This document shows positions 1 through 9,089 of a DNA stretch of 64,000 nucleotides, piece by piece. The position numbers and the translations under genes are program-made. The notes under the pieces were generated by a model. The model was not told where the DNA came from. It did not search any database and was given only the letters and a program-made list of their open reading frames with translations. The stretch is from Bradyrhizobium canariense (GTDB lineage: Bacteria > Pseudomonadota > Alphaproteobacteria > Rhizobiales > Xanthobacteraceae). The stretch spans positions 1 through 64,000 of the forward strand of contig NZ_VSST01000012.1 in NCBI RefSeq assembly GCF_019402665.1. Direction: 5' to 3'. Positions within the stretch are counted from its first letter, which is position 1, and each line of letters opens with the position of its first letter.

Positions 1-174
1 GGGCAATAGTGCATCGCTCCCCGGGGAGAACTCGGCATAAGCCGTCAAACCACTGCGCAGGGAAGGCCGTGTGTTGGGCTTCACCTGTATGCCGCTGTGC
101 AGCCTCTCGTAGCGCAACCTTCGCACAGTGGACCGTGGGTGCCAGCCGGCACCCGGTCTTCCCTGCGCCCTCTG
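1..174. repeat. Left copy of a 174-bp dispersed repeat
   Basis: This stretch is repeated in reverse complement at 10377-10550 with only two differing bases (near 29-33) and no indels. The window begins inside or at the edge of the element, so it may extend further left. The two copies are inverted and flank a housekeeping block of about 10.2 kb. Weaker similarity continues to about position 220. Short open frames across it are not genes, because both copies give the same arginine/cysteine-rich peptide. Such non-coding repeats are common in Bradyrhizobium. Confidence 0.9.
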
Positions 175-288
175 GCAATTGGGGGCGACGCCAAAAGCCA
201 AGCTCGGGCGAGACACGCCGCGGGGCTGCACACCCGTGTCTGCGACGTAGGACGAGAGTTGTTGGAGAGTGTCGACGCCGCCTCCTCA

Positions 289-373
289 GTCATTGCGAGC
301 GGAGCGAAGCAATCCAGCATCCCTCAGTGGAAAGGCTCTGGATAGCTTCGTCGCAAGGGCTCCTCGCAATGAC
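289..373. repeat. Palindromic intergenic repeat (GTCATTGCGAG family)
   Basis: An imperfect inverted repeat: it opens with GTCATTGCGAGC and closes with GCTCCTCGCAATGAC, with internal complementary parts GAAGCAATCCAG and CTCTGGATAGCTTC. RNA from either strand would fold into a long hairpin. It lies 23 bp past the stop of the Coq10-like gene, where it could act as a transcript end or an mRNA-stabilising structure. This REP-like family is widespread in Bradyrhizobium and Rhodopseudomonas. Confidence 0.8.
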
Positions 374-396
374 GGAGGAGAGAGCGTGCCCGTCCA

Positions 397-867
397 CTAC
401 GACGACGCCAGCTTCCGCCGTCCGTAGATCGAATCCGCTCGCTTCTCGAACGCGATGGAAAATCGCGCGAACGCGGCGTCGAACATCGAGCCCATCAGGA
501 GCGCCAGCATGCGGCTCTTGAACTCGTAGGCAAGGAAGAAGCCGACATCGCAAACGCTCTCGCCTTTGGGCTCGAACGTCCAACGGTTTTCCAGATTGCT
601 GAAGGGACCTTGCAGATATTCGACCAGGATCTTCAGATTGGCACGGTCGAGCGTCACGCGGCTGGTGAAGGATTCCCTGACCAGCTTGAACGACACTGTC
701 ATGTCCGCGACCAGCACCTCGGTGCCGTCGGGTTTCGCCATACGCTGACGGACCTTCAGCGCGCTGCACAGCGGCACGAATTCCGGGTAGCGCTCGACGT
801 CGGCGACCAGATCAAACATCTCGGACGCGCTGTGATCGACACGGCGCTTGCTCGAAAAATTGGGCAT
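397..867 (-). CDS. Coq10/RatA-family START-domain protein
   Basis: A 156-residue single-domain protein of the polyketide cyclase/START superfamily. The N-terminus has the family pattern with ERYPEFVPLC near residue 30, and the C-terminal half has the LxxxMGSMFDAAFxRF-type helix that closes the hydrophobic cavity. Alphaproteobacterial members are usually considered ubiquinone-binding chaperones orthologous to mitochondrial Coq10. The name RatA (ribosome association toxin) comes from the E. coli homologue, and nothing here suggests an antitoxin partner. It follows lipA with only 6 nt between the genes, so the two are probably cotranscribed, linking lipoate synthesis with respiratory cofactor function. 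The ATG start gives the normal family length. Confidence 0.88.
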   Translation of the reverse strand: MPNFSSKRRVDHSASEMFDLVADVERYPEFVPLCSALKVRQRMAKPDGTEVLVADMTVSFKLVRESFTSRVTLDRANLKILVEYLQGPFSNLENRWTFEPKGESVCDVGFFLAYEFKSRMLALLMGSMFDAAFARFSIAFEKRADSIYGRRKLASS

Positions 868-873
868 GGCGAT

Positions 874-1830
874 TCAGCGGGCGCTTGCTGCCCGCGCGGC
901 CTTCAGTTTCGCAAAATCCTCGCCGGCATGATGCGACGAACGGGTGAGCGGGCTCGCCGACACCATCAGGAAGCCCTTGGTGTAGGCGACCTTCTCGTAG
1001 GACGAAAACTCGTCCGGCGGCACGTAGCGCATCACGGCGTGATGCTTGCGGGTCGGCTGGAGATATTGCCCGATGGTCAGGAAATCGACGTCGGCCGAAC
1101 GCAGATCGTCCATCACCTGCTGCACCTCGTGGCGCTCCTCGCCGAGGCCGACCATGATGCCGGACTTGGTGAAGATGGTGGGATCGAGCTCCTTGACCCG
1201 CTGCAGCAGCCGGATCGAATGGAAATAGCGCGCGCCCGGCCGCACCGTGAGATAGCACGACGGCACGGTCTCGAGATTGTGGTTGAACACGTCGGGCTTC
1301 GCCGTGACGACAACCTCCAGCGCCCCCTCCTTGCGCAGGAAATCGGGCGTCAGGATCTCGATCGTGGTCGAGGGGCACGCGGCGCGGATCGCGCGGATGG
1401 TCTGGGCGAAATGCTCGGCGCCGCCGTCGGTGAGATCGTCGCGGTCGACGGAGGTGATGACGACATGGGCAAGCCCGAGCTTGGCCACGGCCTCTCCGAC
1501 GTTCTGCGGCTCGGCCGCGTCGAGCGCGTTCGGCATGCCGGTCTTGACGTTGCAGAATGCACAGGCGCGGGTGCAGGTGTCGCCCATGATCATGAAGGTC
1601 GCGTGCTTCTTGTCCCAGCACTCGCCGATATTCGGGCAGCCTGCCTCCTCGCACACCGTATGCAGGCCGTTGGCGCGCACGATGTTGCGGGTGTCGGCAT
1701 AGCCGCGGGTGTTGGGCGCGCGTACGCGGATCCAGTCCGGCTTCGGCGGCGAAGCGGAATCGGGCCGATTCACCTTTTCGGGGTGACGTGGGCGCAGCGG
1801 GTTCGAGATGGTATCGACAATAACGACCAT
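874..1830 (-). CDS. lipA: Lipoyl synthase
   Basis: A radical SAM enzyme that inserts two sulfur atoms into octanoyl groups on lipoyl domains of 2-oxoacid dehydrogenases and the glycine cleavage H protein. The 318-residue protein carries both required iron-sulfur sites: the auxiliary cluster cysteines C60, C65 and C71 ([12 protein letters not shown]) and the radical SAM triad C86-x3-C90-x2-C93 (CTRACAFC). The family C-terminal serine region ([10 protein letters not shown]) is present. Length and motifs match intact LipA. The Coq10-like gene lies 6 nt downstream in the same direction. The start is the ATG giving [10 protein letters not shown], typical of rhizobial LipA. Confidence 0.97.
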   Translation of the reverse strand: MVVIVDTISNPLRPRHPEKVNRPDSASPPKPDWIRVRAPNTRGYADTRNIVRANGLHTVCEEAGCPNIGECWDKKHATFMIMGDTCTRACAFCNVKTGMPNALDAAEPQNVGEAVAKLGLAHVVITSVDRDDLTDGGAEHFAQTIRAIRAACPSTTIEILTPDFLRKEGALEVVVTAKPDVFNHNLETVPSCYLTVRPGARYFHSIRLLQRVKELDPTIFTKSGIMVGLGEERHEVQQVMDDLRSADVDFLTIGQYLQPTRKHHAVMRYVPPDEFSSYEKVAYTKGFLMVSASPLTRSSHHAGEDFAKLKAARAASAR

Positions 1831-1960
1831 GGGGTGTCCGGTCTGACCAAGTCCTACCTAGTCGGTCTCGCCGGGCATCGCAACCCGGCTCGCCCCGCTT
1901 CAGGGAACATGGCAGATATGGGCAATATCCTGCTCTGTTCTCTGGCGATTCTCACCTCGA

Positions 1961-2563
1961 ATGGCTCCAGTCTCGAAACCTTCCACACCCCGGCTCGGCA
2001 AAGCGCTGAAGCGTGCCTTTTTCGCACGCAGCGTGCACGAGGTCGCGCCCGACTTGATCGGTGCAACCATGCTGGTCGACGGCGTCGGCGGGATCATCGT
2101 CGAGGTCGAGGCCTATCATCATACCGAGCCGGCGGCGCACTCCTACAATGGCCTCACGCCGCGGAACCAGGTGATGTTCGGCCCGCCCGGCTTTGCCTAT
2201 GTCTACCGCTCGTACGGCATCCACTGGTGCGTGAACTTCGTCTGCGAGGAAGAAGGCTCGGCCAGCGCCGTGCTGATCCGCGCGTTGGAGCCGACCCATG
2301 GTATCGCCGCGATGCGTCGGCGGCGCCATCTCCAGGATTTGCACGCGTTGTGCTCGGGCCCGGGCAAGCTGACCGAATCGCTCGGCATCACCATCGCGCA
2401 CAATGCCTTGCCGCTGGACCGTCCGCCGATCGCGCTGCATGCGCGGACGGAGGACGTCGAGGTGGTGGCCGGCATCCGGATCGGCATCACAAAGGCGGCC
2501 GAGCTGCCCTGGCGCTATGGCGTCAGGGGTTCGAAGTTTTTGAGCAAGCCGTTTCCGAAATAA
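1961..2563 (+). CDS. DNA-3-methyladenine glycosylase (AAG/MPG family)
   Basis: A 200-residue monofunctional DNA glycosylase of the eukaryote-type alkyladenine (MPG) family, which excises alkylated purines. Visible signatures are the VEVEAY segment, which contains the catalytic glutamate of the family, then [10 protein letters not shown] and the YGIHWCVN strand that lines the base pocket. It sits alone on the plus strand, is divergent from lipA, and is convergent with valS: its TAA and the valS stop are only 2 bp apart. The ATG chosen gives the usual bacterial length; the basic N-terminus ([14 protein letters not shown]) is normal for the family. Confidence 0.93.
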   Translation: MAPVSKPSTPRLGKALKRAFFARSVHEVAPDLIGATMLVDGVGGIIVEVEAYHHTEPAAHSYNGLTPRNQVMFGPPGFAYVYRSYGIHWCVNFVCEEEGSASAVLIRALEPTHGIAAMRRRRHLQDLHALCSGPGKLTESLGITIAHNALPLDRPPIALHARTEDVEVVAGIRIGITKAAELPWRYGVRGSKFLSKPFPK

Positions 2564-2565
2564 GC

Positions 2566-5442
2566 CTACGACGCCTGCTTGAGCCGCTCCAGCGCCTCAA
2601 GCAGCTTGGCCTTGCGGGCCAGCGCGGCCTCGCGCTTCTCGCGCTCCTCCTCGACGACCTCCTCGGCCGCGTTGGCGACGAATTTCTCGTTGGCCAGCTT
2701 GGACTCGGCGCGCTTGATGTCGGCGTCAGCCTTCCCGATCTCCTTGTCGAGACGCGTGCGCTCGGCGGCGACGTCGATCACGCCCTTCAGCGGCAGCGCG
2801 GCCACCTCGCCGCGCACCAGGAGCTGGACCGCGCCGTCGGGCGCACGGTCGGCGAAGGAGATATCCGACAGCCGCGCCATGCGCTTGATGACGTCGCTCC
2901 AGCGCGGCGCGCGCTCCTTCGTCTCGGCCGAGGCGCCTGCGAGCACCAGCGCCGTGAGGGTCGCCGGCGGGATGTTCATCTCGGCGCGCACCGAACGGAT
3001 TTGGGTGACAAGGTCGATGACCCAGCCGATCTCGGCCTCGGCGGCGGGATCGGTGAAGTCGGCATGGTCGAAGATCGGCAGCACCCAAACCGGCGAGACG
3101 AGCGCATCGGTCGGCCCCGTCGTCGCCGCGAGCATCGCAAGCTGCTCCGGCGTCGGCCCGGCCGGCTTCAGCGGCCACGGCGCCAGCGCGAGCAGACCGT
3201 CGCGCTTGGCCGTCACCTCCCACAGCTCCTCGGTGATGAAGGGCATGAAGGGGTGCAGCAGTTTCAAGATCTCGTCGCGCGCCCATGCCACCATGGCGCG
3301 GGTCTCGGCCTTGGCAGGGCTGTCGGGGCCGAGCAGCACGGGTTTTGCGAGCTCGAGATACCAGTCGCAATAGACGTTCCAGACGAAGCGGTAGATGCTG
3401 CCGGCGGCGTCGTTGAAGCGATAGGCCTCGATCGCCTCGGTCACCTCGCGCGTGGTGTGCGCGCTCTCATGCGCGATCCAGCGGTTCAGCGTCTCCTTGA
3501 CCTTGGCCGGCTCGAAACCCTCGGGCACGGCGCAATGGTTCATTTCGGCGAAGCGCGACGCATTCCAGAGCTTGGTCGCGAAATTGCGATAGCCCTCGAC
3601 GCGGCTGGTGGCGAGCTTGATGTCGCGCCCCTGCGCGGCCATCGCCGCAAGCGTGAAGCGCAGCGCATCCGCACCATATTGGTCGATCAAGCTGAGCGGA
3701 TCGATGACGTTGCCCTTCGACTTCGACATCTTGGCGCCCTTCTCGTCGCGGACGAGGGCGTGGATGTAGATCGTCGAGAACGGCACCTCCTTCATGAAGT
3801 GAAGGCCCATCATCATCATGCGGGCGACCCAGAAGAAGATGATGTCGAAGCCGGTCACCAGCGCGTTGGTGGGGTAGTAGCGCTGCACTTCCGGCGCGTC
3901 CGCGGGCCAGCCGAGGGTCGAGAACGGCCACAGCGCCGAGGAGAACCAGGTGTCGAGCACGTCCTCGTCGCGCGTGATGAAACCATCACGCTTGTTGCGG
4001 TCGAGCGCCATCTCGCGGCCCTGCTCGACCGTGATGACTTCCTGCTCGACGTAATAGCCAAGCGCGTGGCTGACGGCCTCCTCCTCGGTCTCGGCGACAA
4101 ACACCTTGCCGTCGGGACCGTACCAGGCCGGGATCTGGTGACCCCACCAGAGCTGGCGCGAGATGCACCACGGCTGGATGTTCTCCATCCACTCGAAATA
4201 GGTTTTTTCCCAGTTCTTCGGCACGAACGTGGTTTCGCCGGAACGCACTGCCGCCATCGCGGGCTTCGCCAGCGTCTTGGCGTCGACATACCATTGGTCG
4301 GTCAGATAGGGCTCGATCACCGTGCCGGAGCGGTCGCCATGCGGCACCATGTGGGTGTGGGGCTCGATCCGCTCGACGAAGCCGAACGATTCCAACCGCT
4401 CGACAATGCGCTTGCGCGCAGCAAAGCGATCGAGCTTGTTGAACTCCTCGGCGAACTGCGAGGCACCTTCCGGCAGGTCGCGCAGATAATCCTCGTTCTC
4501 GAGGAGATCGAGGCAACCTTCCTTGTCGATGACACTGATCCGGGCGAGGCCATGGCGATTGCCGACTTCGAAATCGTTGAAGTCGTGCGCCGGTGTCACC
4601 TTGACCGCGCCCGAGCCCTTCTCCGGATCGGAATAATCGTCGGCGACAATCTGGATCTTGCGGCCGACCAGCGGCAGGATCACGTTCTTGCCGACCAGCT
4701 TCTGATAGCGCTCGTCGTCGGGATGCACGGCGACGCCGCTATCGCCGAGCATGGTCTCCGGGCGCGTGGTGGCAACGACGATGAAGCTCGAGGGATCCTC
4801 GGGGCTGAAAGTCTTGCCCTCGATCGGATAGCGCAGGTACCAGAGGCTACCCTTGACCTCGGTCTGCTGCACTTCGAGATCGGAGATAGCAGTGAGCAGC
4901 TTGGTGTCCCAGTTGACCAGCCGCTTGTCCTTGTAGATCAGGCCGTCGCGGTGCAGCTCGACGAAGACCTTGACCACGGCCTTGGAGAGGCCCTCGTCCA
5001 TGGTGAAGCGTTCGCGCGACCAGTCGCAGGAGGCGCCGAGCCGCTTGAGTTGGTTGATGATGGTGTCGCCGCTCTCGGCCTTCCACTGCCAGACCCGCTC
5101 CAGAAACTTCTCGCGGCCCATCTCGCGACGGCTGGGCTGCTGGCGCTCCATCAGTTGCCGCTCGACAACCATCTGGGTGGCGATGCCGGCATGGTCGGTG
5201 CCGGGCTGCCACAGCACGTCGCGGCCGCGCATGCGCTCGAAGCGGCACAGGATGTCCTGGAGGGTGTTGTTGAGGGCGTGGCCCATGTGCAGCGAGCCCG
5301 TCACGTTCGGCGGCGGAATCACGATGGTAAAGGGCACTGCGTCGCGGCGGTCCGGGCGGCCGGCCTTGAACGCAAGGCTGTCCTCCCACACGACGGACAT
5401 GCGGGCTTCGATATCGGCGGGCTGGTAATTTTTCTCGATCAT
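2566..5442 (-). CDS. valS: Valine--tRNA ligase
   Basis: A class I aminoacyl-tRNA synthetase of 958 residues that charges tRNA-Val. It has the HIGH-type motif as HMGH near residue 52 (PPPNVTGSLHMGHALN), the KMSKS loop as GAKMSKSKGNV, the CP1 editing domain between them, and the C-terminal ValS coiled coil rich in Lys/Glu (residues about 890-955). Everything needed for activity and editing appears intact. It is the last gene of a minus-strand run pcm-tolC-popZ-valS. The product is essential, so this segment cannot be lost even though inverted repeats flank it. Confidence 0.98.
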   Translation of the reverse strand: MIEKNYQPADIEARMSVVWEDSLAFKAGRPDRRDAVPFTIVIPPPNVTGSLHMGHALNNTLQDILCRFERMRGRDVLWQPGTDHAGIATQMVVERQLMERQQPSRREMGREKFLERVWQWKAESGDTIINQLKRLGASCDWSRERFTMDEGLSKAVVKVFVELHRDGLIYKDKRLVNWDTKLLTAISDLEVQQTEVKGSLWYLRYPIEGKTFSPEDPSSFIVVATTRPETMLGDSGVAVHPDDERYQKLVGKNVILPLVGRKIQIVADDYSDPEKGSGAVKVTPAHDFNDFEVGNRHGLARISVIDKEGCLDLLENEDYLRDLPEGASQFAEEFNKLDRFAARKRIVERLESFGFVERIEPHTHMVPHGDRSGTVIEPYLTDQWYVDAKTLAKPAMAAVRSGETTFVPKNWEKTYFEWMENIQPWCISRQLWWGHQIPAWYGPDGKVFVAETEEEAVSHALGYYVEQEVITVEQGREMALDRNKRDGFITRDEDVLDTWFSSALWPFSTLGWPADAPEVQRYYPTNALVTGFDIIFFWVARMMMMGLHFMKEVPFSTIYIHALVRDEKGAKMSKSKGNVIDPLSLIDQYGADALRFTLAAMAAQGRDIKLATSRVEGYRNFATKLWNASRFAEMNHCAVPEGFEPAKVKETLNRWIAHESAHTTREVTEAIEAYRFNDAAGSIYRFVWNVYCDWYLELAKPVLLGPDSPAKAETRAMVAWARDEILKLLHPFMPFITEELWEVTAKRDGLLALAPWPLKPAGPTPEQLAMLAATTGPTDALVSPVWVLPIFDHADFTDPAAEAEIGWVIDLVTQIRSVRAEMNIPPATLTALVLAGASAETKERAPRWSDVIKRMARLSDISFADRAPDGAVQLLVRGEVAALPLKGVIDVAAERTRLDKEIGKADADIKRAESKLANEKFVANAAEEVVEEEREKREAALARKAKLLEALERLKQAS

Positions 5443-5471
5443 GGCGCTGTTAGAAAGCCGCGCACGGGGTC

Positions 5472-5507
5472 CAAGTCAACGGACAAGTCAACGGAAAGGT
5501 CAAAGGA
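5472..5507. repeat. Three tandem 12-bp units between valS and popZ
   Basis: Two exact copies of CAAGTCAACGGA followed by a third diverged copy, AAGGTCAAAGGA, lie in the 153-bp gap between the popZ stop and the valS start, about 30 bp upstream of valS. This is probably a slippage-prone microsatellite; a regulatory role in the valS leader is possible but unsupported. Confidence 0.75.
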
Positions 5508-5595
5508 AAGCCAGGCGGCAGCAGGGCTTTCCGATCCGGTCGGGAGGCAGAATATGACCCACAAGCGGGGCTTTATGAGGGCTCTGCGGCCCGAT

Positions 5596-6369
5596 CTACC
5601 TGCCGCCGCGCGATACCCGCTCGATTTCGGCCTTCACGATGCGTTCGACCAGGCCGGGCAAATTGTCGTCCAGCCAGGATTTCAGCATCGGACGCAGCAT
5701 CTCCTTAACCAGATCCTCCAGCGTTCGCGCATTGCTGCTGAGCACCGTGTGGGCCAGGGAATTGAAGGCGGATTCGACCGCGGAGACCGTCGATTGCGCC
5801 AGGATCGGCTGTTGGAGCGGCAATGGCGGCGCATCGAAGTCCACCGGCGCATAGGATGCCGGCGTCGGACGCGGCGGCGGCGATTCGGCGAATTCGAGAT
5901 CGTCGCGCGGCTCGACCTTGCGGAAGCTCGGCGGCGGCGGAGGCGGCGTCGGCTCCATCGCCAGCGCCATATCGTCAGTCAATTCCAGCACGTCGGGCTC
6001 AGGTTCGGGCTCCGGCTCGGGAGCACGGATTTCCGGCGCAGCCGTGGCCGTGTCGAGGCCCGCCAGCAGCGCGTCGATATCGTCCTGATTGTTGGATGCA
6101 TCCGCCTCGGGCGCGGGGGCCGGCGGCGGCGCCGGCTTTGCGGCTGAAGGCGGTACGGGCTTCTCGGCGGCCGGTTTGGGCGGCACGACCTTGGATGGCG
6201 GAATATCGTTGATCGCCTGCGGCTTCGGTGGGGCGGCGGGGGCGGCAGCTTTCTCGGACTTGGCAGCATCCGCCGGCGGCGGCTTGGCCTCATCATCGGC
6301 AATGATGCGCCGGATCGAGGCCAGAATCTCCTCCATCGAGGGTTCTGTGACCTTTGCAGGCTGCGTCAT
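5596..6369 (-). CDS. popZ: Cell-pole-organising protein PopZ (DUF2497)
   Basis: Encodes a 257-residue polar matrix protein. The N-terminal EPSMEEILASIRRIIADD helix is the client-binding motif of PopZ. The middle (about residues 35-180) is a long proline/alanine/acidic disordered linker. The C-terminal helices (ARTLEDLVKEMLRPMLKSWL, then the DDNLPGLVERIVKAEIERV segment) form the oligomerisation domain. In Caulobacter PopZ anchors the chromosome origin through ParB and recruits cell-cycle kinases; a similar role is inferred here. I chose the ATG preceded by GGAG at 6-nt spacing; a GTG four codons upstream is the alternative. Its place between tolC and valS is a usual Bradyrhizobium arrangement. 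Confidence 0.9.
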   Translation of the reverse strand: MTQPAKVTEPSMEEILASIRRIIADDEAKPPPADAAKSEKAAAPAAPPKPQAINDIPPSKVVPPKPAAEKPVPPSAAKPAPPPAPAPEADASNNQDDIDALLAGLDTATAAPEIRAPEPEPEPEPDVLELTDDMALAMEPTPPPPPPSFRKVEPRDDLEFAESPPPRPTPASYAPVDFDAPPLPLQQPILAQSTVSAVESAFNSLAHTVLSSNARTLEDLVKEMLRPMLKSWLDDNLPGLVERIVKAEIERVSRGGR

Positions 6370-6628
6370 CTCCGACTCCACATCATCAACGCCCTCGCAT
6401 GCGTTGTTTTACACCAAGCACGACAGGATTGGCCGGTTCCGGATGGCTGGCCCGACATTTTCGTCACGGCAGCCCGACTTGTCCCCAGATGACGGCTCAA
6501 CGTGCAGCGGTGCGCCCCTGCCCTCGGCACCTCATGCTTTACGCACACGGCATCGGATGCAGAGCGAATCGACCCGCATCTTCTTGGCAAGGCTATGTCA
6601 GGGATTTTGATGATTGCAAGCAAAGCAC

Positions 6629-6661
6629 CGGTCGGCTTCGGCTATTCGCGAGGCCGACCGG
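6629..6661 (-). terminator. Hairpin downstream of tolC
   Basis: Perfect 9-bp arms CCGGTCGGC and GCCGACCGG separated by 15 nt start 14 bp beyond the tolC stop. On the tolC strand the stem is followed by TGCTTTGC, a poor U-tract, so it may end transcripts inefficiently or protect the 3' end. Confidence 0.55.
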
Positions 6662-6675
6662 ATGACTACGGGACT

Positions 6676-8076
6676 CTAGCGTCCGTCTGGCGTGCGTACG
6701 CCGGCCCAGCTGTCGCGGACCTGCTGGTAGTGCACGCTGGGATCGTAGACCGTGGTGTTGAGACCAAGCACCTGCGGCGCCAGACGACCGACCGCGTTGA
6801 GCACCGAATAGGACGCCACCACGCGGTCATGCTGGGCAGTGACGAGCGCAACGCGCGCGTTCACCAGCGCTTGCTGCGCATTGAGCACGTCGAGGGTGGT
6901 GCGCTGCCCGGCCTTAGCCTCTTCGCGCACGCCGTTCAGCGCGATCTCGGACGCCGTGACCTGCGCCTGCGCGGACTGCACCTGCGCCTTGCCGGCTTCC
7001 AACTGGCCCCAGGCCTGCACGACGTTGGCGCGGGTCTGATCGCGGGTGGTTTCGAGATTCAGGCGCTGCTGCGCCAGGTTCTCTTTCGATTGGCGGATCA
7101 GCGCATATTCTGTGCCACCCTGATAGATCGGCACAGCGACTGTCGCGAGGGCGGACGCGGAACTCGTTCGGAAGATCGTCAGCTGCTGCTGGTAGGCTGT
7201 GCTGGCAGTAGCCGCGACCGTGACCGTCGGCAGCAAAGCGCCTTCGTTGATCTTGACCTGGAGGTAGTTGACGTCGATGCCATACATGGCAGCCGTAACG
7301 TTGGGATTCTCGACAAGGCTGAGACCAACGGCGGAGGCTATCGTCGCAGGAAGGAAGCGATCGACCGGCGAGCCGGGGGCGAGGGCCGCCGGCTCGTTGC
7401 CGATGATCCGGCGGAAGTTCGCGCGCGTCGTCGTGAGATTCGATTCGGCGGTCAGGGCCTGGGTCCTGCCGGCAGCCAGCTGCGCTTCGGATTGCGCGAC
7501 GTCCGTGCGCGTCACCTCGCCGACATTGAAGCGATCGCGCGTTTGCTTGAGCGTCTGTTCGAGCACGCGCACGTTGCTGCGCTGAACTTCGAGCGTGGCC
7601 GAGTCGCGCAGAAAATCCATATAGGCCGTGGCAGCCTGCAGCAGGACCGTCTGCTCGAGCACACGCAATGCCTCGCGGGAACCCGACACCTGGCTCTCCG
7701 CAACGCGCGTCCTGTTGGCGGTCTGATTGCCGTTGTAGAGTGTCTGACTGACGCTCACGCTGGCGCTGTTGGGCTGAAGCAAGCCGGAGATCGACTTGGG
7801 GGTGGGGGGGACGACATTCTGCGTCGCCTGGACGTCCTGATATTGATACCCGCTGCCGAGGGTCACATTGACCTTGGGCCGATAGCCCGACAGCGCCTGC
7901 GGCACGTTCTCGTCGGTCGAGCGCACCTGGGCGCGCTGCGCGTTCAGCTGCGGATTGTTCTGATAGGCGCGCACCAGCGCAGCCTCGATCGTATCCGCCG
8001 AGGCAGGCGTCGGCCCGGCAAGCGCCAGCAGCAGGACCGAAACCGCTGCTCCGGTGAAGAACTTCACCCCATGCAT
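6676..8076 (-). CDS. tolC: TolC-family outer membrane channel protein
   Basis: A 466-residue outer membrane efflux protein with an N-terminal signal peptide ending about ASADTIEAAL. Two OEP repeats follow, each with the YxxNPxLxAxRAQV-type helical hairpin (residues about 35-240 and 260-450) that builds the trimeric beta-barrel and periplasmic alpha tunnel. The family motif ANVVQAWGQLEAGKAQV and the late NVxVAxYSVLxAxG-like helix are recognisable. It is the generic exit duct for type I secretion and tripartite pumps. This gene is separate from the lipoprotein-type outer-membrane factor of the efflux operon at 22-24 kb. Transcription runs pcm, tolC, popZ, valS. Confidence 0.93.
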   Translation of the reverse strand: MHGVKFFTGAAVSVLLLALAGPTPASADTIEAALVRAYQNNPQLNAQRAQVRSTDENVPQALSGYRPKVNVTLGSGYQYQDVQATQNVVPPTPKSISGLLQPNSASVSVSQTLYNGNQTANRTRVAESQVSGSREALRVLEQTVLLQAATAYMDFLRDSATLEVQRSNVRVLEQTLKQTRDRFNVGEVTRTDVAQSEAQLAAGRTQALTAESNLTTTRANFRRIIGNEPAALAPGSPVDRFLPATIASAVGLSLVENPNVTAAMYGIDVNYLQVKINEGALLPTVTVAATASTAYQQQLTIFRTSSASALATVAVPIYQGGTEYALIRQSKENLAQQRLNLETTRDQTRANVVQAWGQLEAGKAQVQSAQAQVTASEIALNGVREEAKAGQRTTLDVLNAQQALVNARVALVTAQHDRVVASYSVLNAVGRLAPQVLGLNTTVYDPSVHYQQVRDSWAGVRTPDGR

Positions 8077-8290
8077 CCAAAAATTCCGTTCATTCTAACG
8101 CCCGGCTCGTGCCCGCGAGCTGGGTTACCGTCTACGAGTGGAGTCGTTGCCCCGCCGCAACATAGGACGCGGTCAAGCGCGACGGAACTACCTGAGGGTG
8201 GTTCTCGGTGGAAACTCTTCACGTGCAGCATCCCGGCCACACTTCTGATTCAGAACGGGATTTTAACGGGCCAAAGCCGCTATCGGGCCG

Positions 8291-8953
8291 TCAGAACACG
8301 AAGGCGGCGGCTCGTTCCAGCCCGGGAAGGACCGGGGCCGCGGCATCGAACAGCGCCCGATGGCCGAATTCGCCGTGAGTATGGGTGACGATCATGGCTC
8401 GCGGCGGCCTGGATTCGGCCGAGACCCCCAACAGGCGCCCACCCTCCTTGAGCTGCCCGAGCAGCCCTGTCGGCGTCACCTCTGTGGCGCCGTTGAGGAC
8501 GATCACATCATAGGGGCCAGCAGCGGCATCACCCTCGGTGCAGGCTGCGGCCTTGCAGGCCACGTTGGCGAGCCCGAGGGCGGCGAAGGCGTCCTTGGCC
8601 TTCGCGGCCAAGGCCGAATCGCATTCCGTCGCGGTGACCTGACGCGCAAGCTTGGCGGTCAGCGCAGCGAGATAGCCCGTGGCGCAGCCGACGACCAGCA
8701 CGTTGTCATCCTCGCCGATCTCGGCGGCCTGGAGCAACTTGCCGGTCAGTTGCGGCTTGATCAGGAACCGCTTGGCGCCGCCCTCGCTGACGTCGAGATC
8801 GAGGTCGAGATACGCCAATGCCTGCCGGCTGGCCGGCACGAAGGCCTCGCGCGGAACCGTGAGCATGGCATCAAGAACACGACGGTCGGTGACGTCACTG
8901 GTGCGCACCTGGCCATCGACCATTTTTAGGCGCGCCGTCGAGAAAACGGACAT
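8291..8953 (-). CDS. pcm: Protein-L-isoaspartate O-methyltransferase family protein
   Basis: A 220-residue SAM-dependent methyltransferase of the PCMT family, expected to methylate isoaspartyl residues in aged proteins and start their repair. The N-terminal VDGQVRTSDVTD segment and the DAMLTVPREAFVP motif are characteristic. SAM-binding motif I appears as VLVVGCATGYLAALTA, with Cys where many members have Gly-x-Gly. Alphaproteobacterial members of this type sit beside tolC. The ATG giving MSVFSTAR has AGGG upstream; a start five codons further upstream is less likely. It lies about 215 bp upstream of tolC. Confidence 0.88.
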   Translation of the reverse strand: MSVFSTARLKMVDGQVRTSDVTDRRVLDAMLTVPREAFVPASRQALAYLDLDLDVSEGGAKRFLIKPQLTGKLLQAAEIGEDDNVLVVGCATGYLAALTAKLARQVTATECDSALAAKAKDAFAALGLANVACKAAACTEGDAAAGPYDVIVLNGATEVTPTGLLGQLKEGGRLLGVSAESRPPRAMIVTHTHGEFGHRALFDAAAPVLPGLERAAAFVF

Positions 8954-9089
8954 TTGCGGACCCTGCAAGGCGGACGATGCCGCGGACGAAAGTTGGCGGC
9001 ATCTTTGGAACAGGCCCTGCGAAAACGCAACATGGCTTTGGCCCGCGAAACGGGCCCTTCCGCAACTCGCAACGTCGAGGGTGAGCCGC

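Noticed and set aside
9..521. Arg/Cys-rich peptide in the terminal repeat (also at 10237-10542)
   Set aside because: Both frames derive from the same dispersed repeat, so they are repeat-encoded artefacts and not a gene family.
397..867. RatA toxin of a toxin-antitoxin pair
   Set aside because: No RatB-like neighbour and a lipA context; the Coq10-type ubiquinone-binding role is more likely.
610..6147. A plus-strand open frame of 1845 codons
   Set aside because: It runs antisense to lipA, valS and popZ, also crosses the Mpg gene, and exists because GC-rich codon bias leaves the opposite frame open. The composition (His/Asp/Arg-rich) is not protein-like.
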